From: Zonotrichia leucophrys gambelii | Taxonomy: Eukaryota; Chordata; Aves; Passeriformes; Passerellidae | Length of the DNA stretch: 64,000 nucleotides | Direction: 5' to 3' | NCBI RefSeq assembly: GCF_028769735.1 | Contig: NW_026992300.1 | Location: forward strand, 1-64,000 | Shown: piece after piece, positions 10,476-20,794 of the stretch | Layout: each line of letters starts with the position of its first letter | Numbering within the stretch: the stretch's first letter is position 1 | Made by a program: the position numbers and the translations under genes | The notes under the pieces: model-generated | Database searches by the model: none | Told to the model about the DNA's origin: nothing | What the model saw: only the letters and a program-made list of their open reading frames with translations

Positions 10476-11402
10476 ATGTCCAACAGCAGCTCCATCAGCC
10501 ACTTCCTCCTGCTGCCATTGGCAGACACGCGGCAGCTGCAGCTCCTGCACTTCTGCCTCTTGCTGGGCATCTCCCTGGCTGCCCTCCTGGGCAACGGCCT
10601 CATCATCAGCGCCGTAGCCTGCGGCCACCACCTGCACACGCCCATGTTCTTCTTCCTGCTCAACCTGGCCCTCAGCGACCTGGGCTCCATCTGCACCACT
10701 GTCCCCAAAGCCATGCACAATTCCCTCTGGGACACCAGGGACATCTCCTACTCAGGATGTGTTGCACAGGTTTTTCTGCTTATCTTCTTCCTTGGAACAG
10801 AGCTTTCCCTCCTTACCATCATGTGCTATGACCGCTACGTGTCCATCTGCAAACCCCTGCACTACGGGACCCTCCTGGGCAGCAGAGCTTGTGCCCACAT
10901 GGCAGCAGCTGCCTGGGCCAGTGCCTTTCTCACTGCTGTCATGCACACAGCCAATACATTTTCCCTGCCCCTGTGCCATGGCAATGCTGTGGGCCAGTTC
11001 TTCTGTGAAATCCCCCAGATCCTCAAGCTCTCCTGCCCACACCTCAGGGAACTGGCATTACTTGCTGTTACTGTCTCTTTAGATTGTGGCTGTTTTGTGT
11101 TCATTGTGTTCTCCTATGTGCAGATCTTCAGGGCTGTGCTTAGGATCCCCTCTGAGCAGGGACGGCACAAAGCCTTTTCCACCTGCCTCCCTCACCTGGC
11201 CGTGCTCTCCCTGTTCCTCAGCACTGGCACATTAACCTACCTGAAGCCCCCTTTCATCTCGTCCCCATCCCTGGATCTGGCCCTGTCAGTTCTGTACTCA
11301 GTGGTGCCTCCCGTCCTGAACCCCCTCATCTACAGCCTGAGGAACCAGGAGCTCAAGGCTGCAGTGAGGAGACTGATCACAGGATGGTTTCAGAAACATT
11401 AA
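10476..11402 (+). CDS. Olfactory receptor, OR14-like (copy A)
   Basis: A single-exon rhodopsin-like GPCR of 308 residues, expected in the ciliary plasma membrane of olfactory neurons and coupled to an olfactory G protein. The start is ATG 10,476 (MSNSSS, with an N-glycosylation sequon at residue 3), because the in-frame extension upstream begins only at a GTG and copy C starts at the same ATG. OR hallmarks in order: LLGNG in TM1, TPMFFFLLNLALSDL in TM2, MCYDRYVSICKPLHYG at the end of TM3, SY in TM5, KAFSTCLPHL before TM6 and PVLNPLIYSLRNQELK in TM7. The MCYDRYVSIC form and FFFLL are typical of the bird-expanded OR14-like (gamma-c) group, though I did not run a phylogeny. The frame is intact with no stops, and AATAAA-like signals follow at about 11,420. 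Confidence 0.95.
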   Translation: MSNSSSISHFLLLPLADTRQLQLLHFCLLLGISLAALLGNGLIISAVACGHHLHTPMFFFLLNLALSDLGSICTTVPKAMHNSLWDTRDISYSGCVAQVFLLIFFLGTELSLLTIMCYDRYVSICKPLHYGTLLGSRACAHMAAAAWASAFLTAVMHTANTFSLPLCHGNAVGQFFCEIPQILKLSCPHLRELALLAVTVSLDCGCFVFIVFSYVQIFRAVLRIPSEQGRHKAFSTCLPHLAVLSLFLSTGTLTYLKPPFISSPSLDLALSVLYSVVPPVLNPLIYSLRNQELKAAVRRLITGWFQKH

Positions 11403-12619
11403 CTGCTGGACAATTTGTGTAATAAAAGTAATCTTTAAATTATAATAAAATTAATCTTAAATATTACCTGTAATTCCCCTTTTGGCATTTTTTCCTTGGT
11501 TTTATTTTTTCCATACTGTTCACAATTGTCGTTGTTTGTGCAATTTCTCATTTTGTGTGTCTCCACCTTCCCAGTGACCACAGACTGTGTCAATGAGGGG
11601 CTGTGCTCCTGAAGGCTTTAAAGGAACTAAAAGATTTCCTTGCAGAGTTTTCTGCAGACATGCCCTTTTGTTGCCTTCTCTGGAGCTGCAGCAGCAATGT
11701 CTGTGTGCAGAGCTGGGGGCAGAACAGTGCTGGCACAGCAGCTGTGCCCAGCAGCAGCAGCACTTGGTGTTGCCAGTGCTGCTGCCGTGGCCCTGCCCTG
11801 CTGCCCTGGTGGCCCTGGTGTTGCTGCAGGGCCTGAGTGCTCTCGGGGCCGGGCACAGTCCTGGGAGAGGCAGTGCCAGGGCTGCAGCAGGGACAGGCCA
11901 TGGGCACTGCTGGGGCAGCGCTGACGCCTCAGGCCAAGGCCTGGGGGCTCCAGGCTCCTTGCCCAGGCTCTCTCAAGAACACACCCAGGCCAATGCTCAG
12001 CACAGAAAAGCCCCGTCAGCAGCCCCAGGCTGGCCGTGGGCAGGCTGGGGGCAAACAGCATGGCTGGGGCTCTGCAAGGCCCTGGGGCAGATGGGAAGGA
12101 GCAGCAGAGTAGGGGCTGATCCATCCCCAGTGCGCTGGACAGCCCAGGGCAGCGTCCCAGAGCATCCTCATGGAGCTGCCAACAACATCCCCCCTCTGCA
12201 GCCCTGGCCTCTCCCCCAGCTCACACAGGTGCCCCATCCTTGCAGGCACAGACACGGCAGCACTGGCTCAGCAGCCCCTGTTTGCTTTGCACACAAAAGG
12301 GGGAGCACCCCCATGCTGTTGGTGTGGGGACATGAACCTGAGGGAGCACAAATGCCATCAGCCCCTGGGGCCAGCAAGGGCTGGGGGACACCAGGGAAAC
12401 CACTCAGCTTTGTCCTGGCCTCTGCAGTCAGCCAGAAAGTTTGTTCCCATCAGCTGGGAGTTTCCTGTCCCACTGCAGACGCTGTTGCTCAGAGCCAGGG
12501 CTGCCTGGCAGCCACCCCCAAACTGCCCTGAACATTTCTTTGGCTTCACCTTTGCTTTCTTTACTCTTCCTGCTACAAATTTCTTTCTATTGCCCACCCA
12601 AGAGCGCTTAGAATCAGAC
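11403..12619. other. 3' flank of OR gene A, GC-rich
   Basis: No real gene seen. About 11,580-12,010 is conserved with 59,160-59,600 of block C, including cagcag-rich and ggccctgggg-rich runs. Open frames of up to about 314 codons on both strands reflect base composition: they overlap, start at non-ATG codons, and the equivalent frames in copy C are broken up. Confidence 0.6.
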
Positions 12620-12720
12620 AGCAGTTGAGGTGTTGCCCAACCAGTGCTGAGCACAGGGGAAGATTCACTGCCCTGCTCCTGCTAGCCACACTATTCCTGA
12701 TCCATAGGAATGCCAGAGGT
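12620..12720 (-). mobile_element. CR1 LINE fragment
   Basis: The segment ttgcccaaccagtgctgagc...gaagattcactgccctgctcc matches the recurring bird CR1 motif also seen at the right end of the CR1 copy at 60,690-61,265. It is in minus orientation and short. Confidence 0.65.
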
Positions 12721-14600
12721 TAGATTAGGGAAATGGAGCGGGGGTAGGGACAAAGTCTGATTTCTTGTCAGCCATGAAGAGTCTGGATTTTCCTATCTCT
12801 TCAGGCTGCATTAGAAGGTGCTGGGAGTCCATATCAATTGGACATTGCTGATATCATTCTATAAACAGGACAAAAAAGAGGACAAAACAGTTCTCTCTGC
12901 ATTGTTCTCAATAGCGTATATTCACTTTGAATACACTTCTGAAATTTTTTCAGTTAACCTCAGTAGAATTGAACATTTAGATAAATCCTTGGGGCTTTTA
13001 TTCTTCAGGTGTTTTAGAACAAATGTTTATGACCCTTTTTACCTGAATTCCATTACTGAAGATCTCAAGAATGAAGAGGCCTCTGGAGTATTAAAATTCA
13101 TCAGCAACCTCCAAGTGGCTGAGGATCCATCCCCATCAGAGCAGCAATGAACAAGAAATGAGCACAGCTTTGTGGCTGCCCCAGCTTTGGCATGGGCCCT
13201 GGGCCTGGAGCAGGAGCAGCTCTTGAGGGCCCCAAGGCCAGGGCTCTTGTGCTGCCCTGGGCAGATGGAATGGCAGCAGGGGCTGCAGAGCTCTCAGCAC
13301 CTCAGCCTGAGGGGAGCAGGGCAGCCAGGGAGCCTCCTTTGGCCTTGGCCAAGCACCTTCCCCCATGGCTGGGGCTGAGTCCTGTGGCAGCTGCAGCTGC
13401 TGCTGTGCCCTTGCCAGGGGCTGAGGCTGTGGGCCAGTGCCCAGAGCAGCCTGGCCTGAGCAGAGCTGTGGGGTCAGAGCTGGCTGGGCTGGGCTGGGGA
13501 GAGGCCCTTGGTGCTGCCCAGAGCTCAGGACAGCTGGCAGAGCTTGCAGGGAGCTGGGCTGGGCTCAGAGAGCCTGGCGCAGAAACCATCAGTGTCCATC
13601 TCAGCCTGGCTGAGTGTGCAGGGGCAGGACTCAGGCCAGGCCTTGTGGGGCAGGGCCAGCGCCTGTGCAAGGCATTGCAAACAGGCCAGTGGCCCAGAGA
13701 GGAGGCTGCTCTGTGCCTTGGTGGTATGGACAGGGCAGGAAGGGAGCCCAGGTGGTTGCGGGATGGGGAGGGCATTGAATTCTAGCACACACCTCAGCTT
13801 TCTGAGGATCCCACCACCATGCTGGGCCCTTTCTGACACTGGAGCAGAGCCGATGTTGATGGGACAGTAGCCCTGAGGGGCTGTCAGGGACCTGCAGCTT
13901 GCAAGGTGCTCTGCTCTCCCTCAGGTGCTCTCTGAGAGATCCAGTCCCAGCTGGGCACCTCAGGGCACAAGTGGCACTGCCTGTTCATAGGCACTCAACT
14001 GATGTCTACCTGGAAAGGGGCGCAGGTGCTAATCCTTGTTAGTTTCATAATATATAAACAAATCATTATTACCTGGGTCAATTGAGTGCTATTAAGGAAT
14101 GACAGAGTTTTCCCTCCAGGAACAGGAATTTCCTGGGTGTTCTGGATGCTTCTACTGATGGTAGAAGAAGAAATACTGATCTTCCTCTCTACCATTCCCA
14201 CCCACATTAAGTCTAATATTTCATGACCCTCCTCCTTCAGGTGTTTCCAGCTCTCCTGTTTAAATGACCGTGTCTAAGAATGCGTCTTCATTCAGACCAG
14301 CTGGATCTCTGTCCTTCCCCAGATTTCCTCTGGTGCAGCTTTTCTCTAGTCCTTGCAATGAATTTCCCTTGGGCGGCTTCATGCTTTGACTTGAGGGAGT
14401 TTCTAAATCTTTTAGAAGATTAAATAGCACCTTTGTCAGCATCCTAATTTTACTTTTGCCTTATATATCACCTCTTCTCAAGTATTTGTCTAAAATTCTT
14501 CCTGTATGGCGATGCCTTGTGGATGGTGGACATGTCAGATGTTGCTGGGATGTCACAAGAAACTCAGTGAAGTGTTTTGATGCTTATTAAATTTTATCAG
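12721..14600. repeat. OR-flank repeat region, copy A
   Basis: No gene. The part 12,740-13,130 (gtctgattt...gtcagccatgaag to the gaagaggcctctgga motif) recurs at 15,065-15,450 and 61,325-61,720, so it is a dispersed flank repeat of the receptor cluster. The GC-rich part 13,150-13,560 aligns closely with 61,730-62,150. The 14,440-14,600 part aligns with 63,430-63,600. The remainder shows nothing recognisable. Confidence 0.6.
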
Positions 14601-15592
14601 TTCACATTTTTTATGTGTGAGATGAAGAGAATCCTTTCTGTGCCTCTGAGTCTCACCAGTTCCTAATCCCTCAAAGGACACAAACCTGATGAGCTGTGAT
14701 TCCCTCTCCAGTGGCTGCACTTGGACCTCCCTCCATACCCAGAGCAGAGCTCCCTTGTCCCAGAAAGTCCCTGTCAATGCAGGCATGAAGGAAACAGGAC
14801 AGGCTGTGGGGATCAAGTGCTGGGTAGAGCCAGGGAGAAGAATGACTTTTGCATTTGATGGAGCTGTGCCTTCCCTTGGCTTTGTTGGCTGACAAGAAAT
14901 GAATATCCCTCTGTGTCTTGGGCAGCTTCTTCTCCAAGGAAAGCAGGTGGGAGTTGGAGCCAAGGAGCTGAAAGCTGGAGGTGCAGCCTGGGCTGGAGGG
15001 AGATCAGATTTGCACAAGGCTACTCTGAGTGCCAGGGCTTAGATGGGAGAAATGGTGGGGTGGGGGTAGGGACAGAGTCTGATTGATTGTCAGCCATGAA
15101 GGGTCTTGATTTTCATACCTACTCAAATTTCATGAGGAGGTACTTGGATTTAGTGTCAATTGGAGATTGCATATATCATTAAATTAACAGGAAAAAGAAA
15201 TTTACACAGGACCTAAAAAAATCTTTTCTCATTCTCTTTTTAAACAGAATACATTCAGTTTGAACACACTTCCGAAATCTGTCAAATTAACCACAGATTA
15301 TTTGGAAACGGAAATCAAATTGTCCCCAGAGACTTTTCTTGTAAAGGTGTTCTGAATGTTAACGAGCCCTGGAACACTGAATTCCTGCACTGAAGAGCTG
15401 AAGGCTGAACAAGCCTCTGGAGCAGTAAAATTCCACAGCAGCCTCCAAGCTTTTAGAGAGTATGGAGGACAACTTTTTGTCACAGCTGGAAATGAGCCCA
15501 GCAGGGGAGGGACTATGTTGGACCTGTTGTTTGGGAATAGAGATGGGCTGGGGGGAGATGGGGTGGTTGGAGGATGCTTAAGGAACAGTGAT
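14601..15592. repeat. End of block A and second flank-repeat copy
   Basis: The part 14,600-14,905 aligns with 63,590-64,000, ending in a near-identical 75-bp stretch. The part 15,050-15,450 repeats the 12,740-13,130 unit. No gene is supported here. Confidence 0.6.
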
Positions 15593-16283
15593 TGTAATAA
15601 GTAGCAATACCTTTTGAAATAAACAGGGCCAGGAGACTTCTTCTCCTTTATAATGCCTTTATTAAAAGTGATCAGCTCAGGATTGGGTGGCTTGGCAGGG
15701 CTGCAGTTCCCGTCGCGTCTCCCAGGGCAACTCAGAGGAGGAGGACATGCGCAGCTCTGTCCACTAGGGGCAGAGCCAGGGGATCCAGTCCTCGTGGGAG
15801 CTTTTTAGGGCTTGATGTCCCCGTCAGATGTTGATTTCCCTGGCTCGGTCTCGTCTGGTCCCGGCGTTGGGACCACTCCCTGCTCAGGGCGAGAGGGGCT
15901 CCGCATCTCTGCAGGCTCAGCCATCGGCTCCTCATGTCCAGACATCATTTTAGTCTCTCAATTCTTATTTGGCTCGTTGTTTTTGGGGTTTTCTCGTTGC
16001 ATTTCGAGTAGGGGTCCCACAAAGCATTCTGGACTTTGGAGTCACTTTGCATAATCCCCCCCACCCTCTCAGGTGTCTTCCCTATGTTGTAAGAGAGCAC
16101 TGCCTCGGGGGAAGGGTCCACCGCACCCAGCCAGGCTTTTTACTAATACAAAAGAAGAGATAAGCCTCAACGACCCGGTATTACAATAACAAAGCACTAA
16201 GTATCCTGGCAGAGACCGACCCGATCGCGTCCCTGCAACTCCCTCCCACAAAAAAAACATTAACTGCATTTTTGTTCATAACA
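15593..16283 (-). mobile_element. 3' LTR of ERV-B
   Basis: Read on the minus strand this starts TGTTATGAAC just after a purine tract and ends CTTATTACA (plus-strand tgtaataag), with TGT/ACA termini and a length of 691 bp. AATAAA on the minus strand is at 15,658-15,663, about 65 bp before the LTR end, as expected for R-U5. It belongs to the env-bearing element at 16,319-17,299. Confidence 0.8.
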
Positions 16284-16302
16284 GTCCCCCCTCTTTTTCT
16301 TT
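16284..16302 (-). other. Polypurine tract of ERV-B
   Basis: On the minus strand aaagaaaaagagggggg followed by ac abuts the LTR start. This is the expected plus-strand primer site of a retrovirus. Confidence 0.8.
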
Positions 16303-16318
16303 GATCGAGCTTAAATTC

Positions 16319-17299
16319 TTAAGCTCGCATCAACTCACAATTTTTTGTTTTGAATCTACTATAAATCTCTTGTGCACTTTGGTAATCATGCTTACTTAAC
16401 CTTGTTACTTTGCTTGGTTTTTCCAGATTGGTTTGTACAGCCAATACTGTTTTACTAAAACAGATAAATAAGCATAGTAAAAAGAGCAATCCTCCAAGTA
16501 CACACACAGCGAGAAAAAACCACTTTTTCCCATACATATTTTCTGAAAATCTCTAAATTCTCCCACCCACTCGGATCAAGTGTAGGAGTTTGATCTTGAT
16601 TATTTACACATGCCAATCTTTTTATTTCGTTTGAAATGTCCCTAATAATTGAATTGTTTATTTTTAATACTGCCTGGAGCCGGATGACTTTGTTCAACAC
16701 AGATTTTGGGATCTGAACTTGGCTTTTACAATTTTGGATTTTCTCAATTTCTATTTCACTTTCCCGGTTTTGTTCAATTTCTTCCAAATCATTATATATA
16801 GGAACTCCCAAACTTGATCCAGTTTCTTTGCGTAATAAGAAAATTGGTGTTATCACCTTAGCAATGCAGTTGCCAGATGAGATCAAACTTAGGAGTTCAG
16901 AGTTCCCCTGAAATGTGTTCCAAAAGGGGTTTATCTCTTTTCCAGTACACTCATATAAATACTTGTAACAAACAGTTTTTCTTACCATTTTCACCATTTC
17001 TTTGCTTTTTACTAGATCTGCTGAGCTTGTTTCAGCAGCATCACATTCAAAGCAAAACCAGGCTTCCTCTATAGGGCACTCTCCTAGGAGTGGCTGCCTA
17101 AAAGTGGCAGTATTCTGGGCTATCCAATACATGCTCTTATTTTTCTGATAAAGGACCAATTGGGAGAGGTTAACACAATCAGGATTAGAACTGATGTGGA
17201 CTCTCGACAAGGAGCTCACTTCCTCCTCATAGAGGGTTGGTAGCATTCACTGCACAGCTCAGCTGGGCTCCCCTGAGCACCACCAGCAATCAGAGCCAT
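16319..17299 (-). pseudogene. env: env-like gene of ERV-B
   Basis: The longest frame (17,246 to 16,455) encodes a cysteine-containing ectodomain (CPIEEAWFCFEC; CYKYLYECTG), a helical acidic stretch (YNDLEEIEQNRESEIEIEK) and a sequence leading to a membrane anchor. Near 16,537 the frame changes; the hydrophobic anchor and cytoplasmic tail (ending CELMRA) lie in the next frame and stop at 16,319. An upstream ATG at 17,299 (MALIAGGAQ) may be the true start but needs another frame change. I see no canonical CX6CC loop or LQN-type segment, so its subfamily is uncertain. It lies between pro/gag remnants and the 3' LTR of the same strand, which supports env. Confidence 0.65.
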
Positions 17300-17735
17300 C
17301 AGTACTACCCTTCCCAAGAGTCGGTATGGGTCATCTTGCACAGCCTGCCCCCCTGCCTTGCCTCTTGGGGAATTTTTTTTCTGAGGACAAGCTTCTAAGC
17401 TCTTTAGAGTCCCTTCTACCCGCTTCTCTGGTTAAGCCTCTCTTGGTCTGTTCCCTACAAATTTTAGTTTCCCCCAGAGGAGTGTTCTGTAGAGGATTAA
17501 CCTGGAGTCTTTAGAATTGGGGAACTTAAACTAGAATTACTTATTTACAGCCTTAAACTTTTTACCAACATAATTTACACAAAACAGTTTTGAAACATTT
17601 TAAGCAATATTAGAACTCTGATACCAATTTTTCCCATACAGTTCAGTCTTTTTGATTCCTCTTCCTGAGAGTCAACTCCAAATCACAGTATACCCAGGTG
17701 AATTAACTTGTGATGTGGATGAATCCTTATCCAGT
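17300..17735. other. ERV-B inner region without recognisable gene
   Basis: No convincing coding sequence on either strand. In an intact provirus pol would precede env here; no polymerase or integrase motif is visible. Confidence 0.4.
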
Positions 17736-18010
17736 GCCTGGAGGTGAGTGGTGTGGACTCTGGCCCAATGCCAGAGGGGAATAACTGGGAGTCTGGCCCA
17801 ATGCCAGAAGTAGACAGGGGTGTAGTCCGGTCCAATGCCACAAGGAGAAACTGGGAGTCTGGCCCAATGCCAGACGTAGAAACTGGGAGTCTGGCCCAAT
17901 GCCAGACGGAGACAGGGGGTCTGTCCAAAAGTCTCGGTCCAATACCAAATGCCAGAGGGAAAAACTTGGTGTTGAATCCTGGTCCAATACCAGGGGTGAG
18001 AGTGATGTGA
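17736..18010. repeat. Minisatellite, core tctggcccaatgccaga
   Basis: About seven imperfect units of roughly 32-45 bp share tctggcccaatgccaga followed by a gaaactgggag-like segment. Reading frames through it (for example repeated ALGQTPS on the minus strand) are by-products of the repeat. Confidence 0.85.
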
Positions 18011-18920
18011 GTCCAACCGTCTTAGTAATGAAGAATACCTGAAACGGCTTTCAAACACAGGCATTAATGGTCTACTGTTAATGATTTTATCAAAACTCAG
18101 CTTCTCTGTTTAATGTTATCAGTAATTTCTCTTTTTCCATAGCTTGTATGTTTCTCTCATCAACTTCTTCATACTCTGTATTTTGCAAGGAGTTGTATTT
18201 CTCAGCTAGCTTAACTCTCAAAGTACTTTTATTCTCCTATTTTTTCTGTGTATTTAATTCACTGGTTTTCTGTTCTATTTTCAAGATCTTATTTATTTAT
18301 CTCTTGCTTCTGTTTCTTACTTTTACTTACAGCTTAAATACTTCTTTCAACCCCTTACACTTTATCTCTTTTTCCCTTTTTTTTTTTCTTACACCATTCT
18401 TTTACACAATACACTTCCTTCTAAGGAGATGTGGTAAAACTTGTAATGCACAATCTACATTACCTCTATTCTAACTCATCTATATTCACTCTCTCATTTC
18501 TCATTCACTTTCACACACTCTTCCACACCTTTAAGACACAAACTTATTACTAGAAAATCACAGGTCCCTATAGCCCCCCCTCACCTTGGGGTTGGCCCAC
18601 AGGTCTCAGTATCTCTGGGCCTCTTGGAAGGGCCCTGACTCTGGTTGCCTCTGGCGCACATTCACTTGTGAGGCTGTCTGCGTGTCACTCACGCTCTTAC
18701 AGCTACGGCTCCCTCACACATCTGGGGAGCACTAGTATGGTTTGCAGGTCACACACACACACTTTGGTCACAGCCCCCACCCGCCCGGGGGACACAAGCT
18801 TGGTTTGCAGGTCACACACACACACACACACACACACTCCCAATGCCCCCTTCCCACCTGCCCGGGAAGTTGAGGCTGACTTCGCTTGTGACTCACTCTC
18901 ACACATACAACAAGACAACA
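18011..18920. other. Low-complexity interval within ERV-B
   Basis: AT-rich and pyrimidine-rich sequence (18,110-18,540) without a gene, followed by GC-rich sequence with a roughly 65-bp duplication (gtttgcaggtcacacacac at about 18,740 and 18,803). No pol motif is seen although the position would fit pol. Confidence 0.5.
18751..18838. repeat. Two (CA)n microsatellite tracts
   Basis: CA runs at about 18,751-18,763 and 18,811-18,837, each after the same gtttgcaggtca sequence. Confidence 0.9.
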
Positions 18921-19185
18921 ATAAGGTACCTTTTACTTTCACACCACTTATTACAAGTTTAGTTTTACTGGCCAGTTTTGGTGCTATTGGATATCCTTTC
19001 TACCTAGCTGTTTTTTGTCTAACTTCAGATGTTACTTTGTTGAGACAGGACTTATCTGCTCCTGTATCAACCAAAAATTCAAATTCCTCATTTAGGGGTC
19101 CCACTTCAAAGTTTACCAAGGGCTCTTCTAGATGTTGCATCGGGTCCCCTAAAGTGTAAAGCCCCTGACTCTCTACTCATCACCT
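18921..19185 (-). pseudogene. Protease remnant of ERV-B
   Basis: The minus-strand translation contains FEFLVDTGADKSCLNK with the aspartyl-protease DTGAD active site. It follows the gag stop in the same frame, as in gammaretroviruses that read through a stop, but several extra stops (TGA TGA right after gag, TAG downstream) break it. No reverse transcriptase follows. Confidence 0.75.
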
Positions 19186-19538
19186 CTAAGGATCTTTCCA
19201 GACATCATCTTGTTCCCTGGCTATTGCCGCATTGAGACTGAGCTTTCTACAAAACCTCCTGACGTGTCCTGGCTCTCCACAGTAATAGCAATGTCGTCCT
19301 CTCAAAGGGACTTGAGGTGTCTCTATCCCTCTTGCACCTGACAGTACAAGAGGCCTATCCTTGCCTCCTCCTGGTGGTGGTCCCGCCCACCCTGCACTTT
19401 CTCTAGCTACAGCAACCATGATCTTAGCCTTGGCCTTTGCCTTTTCTTCCTCCCTCCTTAAATACACCTTCAATGCCTCTCTTAATAACTCATTTATGTC
19501 CCTCTCTTGCCAATCTTCCATCTTTTCCAGTTTTCTCC
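19186..19538 (-). pseudogene. gag: gag C-terminus of ERV-B (nucleocapsid)
   Basis: The minus frame has a charged helix (EKMEDWQERDINELLREA, then KVYLRREEEKAKAKAK), like the capsid-nucleocapsid linker of gammaretroviral Gag, and a single CCHC zinc knuckle CYYCGEPGHVRRFC of the CX2CX4HX4C type, then a stop at 19,186. The N-terminal gag is missing: the sequence is cut at 19,538 where the ERV-C LTR begins. The zinc knuckle would bind genomic RNA. A single knuckle and in-frame pro suggest class I. Confidence 0.8.
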
Positions 19539-19927
19539 TGAGACAGAGTATCCATCCTGAACTAGGTGAAGTGTCTAGGAGAGGTGAAGGGTCTGTGGAG
19601 CTAAAGCTGAAGGAGAGGCCGCATTCCAGAGACAGCAAGGAGACAGAGAAAGAAAAACAGAAAACCGCGAGGTCAATCTGCCCCCGACCTAGGAATTCTT
19701 TCGATAAAGAAGAATTAGTGCTAAATGTCGCGTGGAATGAATATGTATGAACTTAATTTGAAACTGTATGCATATGCATTTGGAAGGGGGGATAAAAAGG
19801 GGACTCGGAGTCTCCAGGGGCACGCACGCCTTTTGGGAGGCTTGCGTCCGACGCGCGTCGTAATAAAGGCATACCGGGCTTTACAACTTTTACAAGTTGT
19901 GAGGTTTCTTCCTTTCTCCGCAAATCA
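19539..19927 (+). mobile_element. 5' LTR of ERV-C
   Basis: Starts TGAGACAGAGTA and ends CGCAAATCA. U3 has a tatgcatatgcat motif (about 19,767-19,779) and a TATA-like ataaaaag (19,792-19,799); AATAAA is at 19,862-19,867, followed by a ttacaacttttacaagttgtgag hairpin-prone stretch in R-U5. It lacks 4 bp near its start compared with the 3' LTR. Confidence 0.92.
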
Positions 19928-19930
19928 TTC

Positions 19931-19948
19931 TGGCGAGCCAGGTAGGAG
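19931..19948 (+). other. Primer binding site, tRNA-Arg type (ERV-C)
   Basis: tggcgagccaggtaggag begins three bases after the LTR. The ERV-D equivalent is tggcgagccaagccagga. Both resemble the complement of the 3' end of vertebrate tRNA-Arg(ACG), from my knowledge of that tRNA; ERV-D fits better. Confidence 0.65.
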
Positions 19949-20111
19949 ATTCAGGAGATACTTTCCGTCTCCATCTCTGTCCCCGCAGGGGCAGGGGGGG
20001 ACCGACGGACTCCTAGGCGCACCCCAGGATTTTCCTGGAGGAAGTTCCGCTCGCCTCGACTTGCCTCCTGCCGGGACAGACAAGAACCTGCTGGCCGCGG
20101 AGAAGGACACG

Positions 20112-20117
20112 GTATGT
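20112..20117 (+). promoter_or_regulatory. Putative major splice donor of ERV-C
   Basis: acggtatgtacta contains a GTATGT donor-like site shortly downstream of the PBS and is conserved in ERV-D (minus, about 39,410-39,420). Its position suits the donor for spliced env mRNA. No transcript evidence. Confidence 0.45.
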
Positions 20118-20185
20118 ACTAGGGGCCCCTGGGGCAGGGGGGAAGAACAAGGGAATTAACGACCCAGAGACGTCTGGGATCAGCC

Positions 20186-20363
20186 GATAGAGCGGCTGTA
20201 TTAGAGACGGGGTTCGTTCCATCGTCCTGATAGAGCGGGACTGCCAGCGGCTCCGGGGTAAGCTAGCTGCAGCTGATAGAGCGGCTGTATTAGAGACGGG
20301 GTTCGTCGCCTTGTCGTCCTGATAGAGCAGGACTGCCAGCGGCTCCGGGGGTAAGCCGGGTGA
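20186..20363 (+). repeat. 89-bp direct repeat in ERV-C leader
   Basis: Two copies start at 20,186 and 20,275 (gatagagcggctgtattagag). The short motif ctgatagagc occurs about four times at spacings of 43-46 bp. ERV-D keeps ctatcag-containing versions around 39,176-39,310. The leader position suggests RNA structure or a packaging function, which is inference. Confidence 0.8.
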
Positions 20364-20566
20364 ACCCGTGTATGCGTGTATTAGAATTCAGATTCTGATA
20401 GGGCAGAGCTGAATTCGCGTATGTTTCTTCTGTTTGTGCGTGTGTGAGTGGTGTCCGGACACTGTGTTGCTGTGTGCTGCATTGTGTGATCAGCGCGCTG
20501 TATTTGTAAGTTGTGCAAGTGTATAAAGTGTATGATATATAGAGAGCAGATGCATAGTGCTCTACT

Positions 20567-20700
20567 GTGCGGGGAGGCGAAAGTTCTGCCCGCCGCTTGA
20601 GAGGCTGAGTAAACACCGGCCGAAGCAGGCTGTGCGGGGGGGCGAAAGTTCTGCCCGCCGCTTGAGAAGTTGAGTAAACACCGATCGAAGCAGGCTGTGC
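20567..20700 (+). repeat. 65-bp direct repeat in ERV-C leader
   Basis: Units start at 20,567 and 20,632, with a third start at 20,697 that diverges. The shared core is gcgaaagttctgcccgccgc. It lies between the 89-bp repeats and the pre-gag frame. Confidence 0.88.
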
Positions 20701-20794
20701 GGGGGCGGGGAGCGCCCGACGGAGAAAACAGAGTGAACTGTGAAAAGCGTGCGCGAGGGCGTTTATTGAGTAAAAGTGGTAAATTATGGTGTAG

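Larger units (their letters stand above)
1..14905 (+). repeat. Duplicated block A (OR plus ERV cassette)
   Basis: This block matches 49,275-64,000 in the same order and orientation: LTR/promoter-like segment, composite satellite, deleted class II provirus, degenerate repeat tract, olfactory receptor and downstream flank. Anchors include the identical gag-env deletion (about 7,255 and 53,700), the receptor genes (10,476 and 58,059) and the final match around 14,845-14,905 against 63,925-64,000. Differences are mostly insertions. It is inferred to be a segmental duplication; the left end lies outside the window. Confidence 0.88.

Noticed and set aside
11587..12531. Plus-strand frame of 314 codons downstream of the receptor
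   Set aside because: GC-rich, overlapped by long frames on both strands, and not preserved at full length in block C.
13192..13785. 197-codon and opposite 157-codon frames in a GC-rich flank
   Set aside because: Composition-driven; the block C counterparts differ in length and frame, and no domain is seen.
18668..19159. Plus-strand frame of 163 codons
   Set aside because: It reads CA repeats and the antisense of the ERV-B protease.
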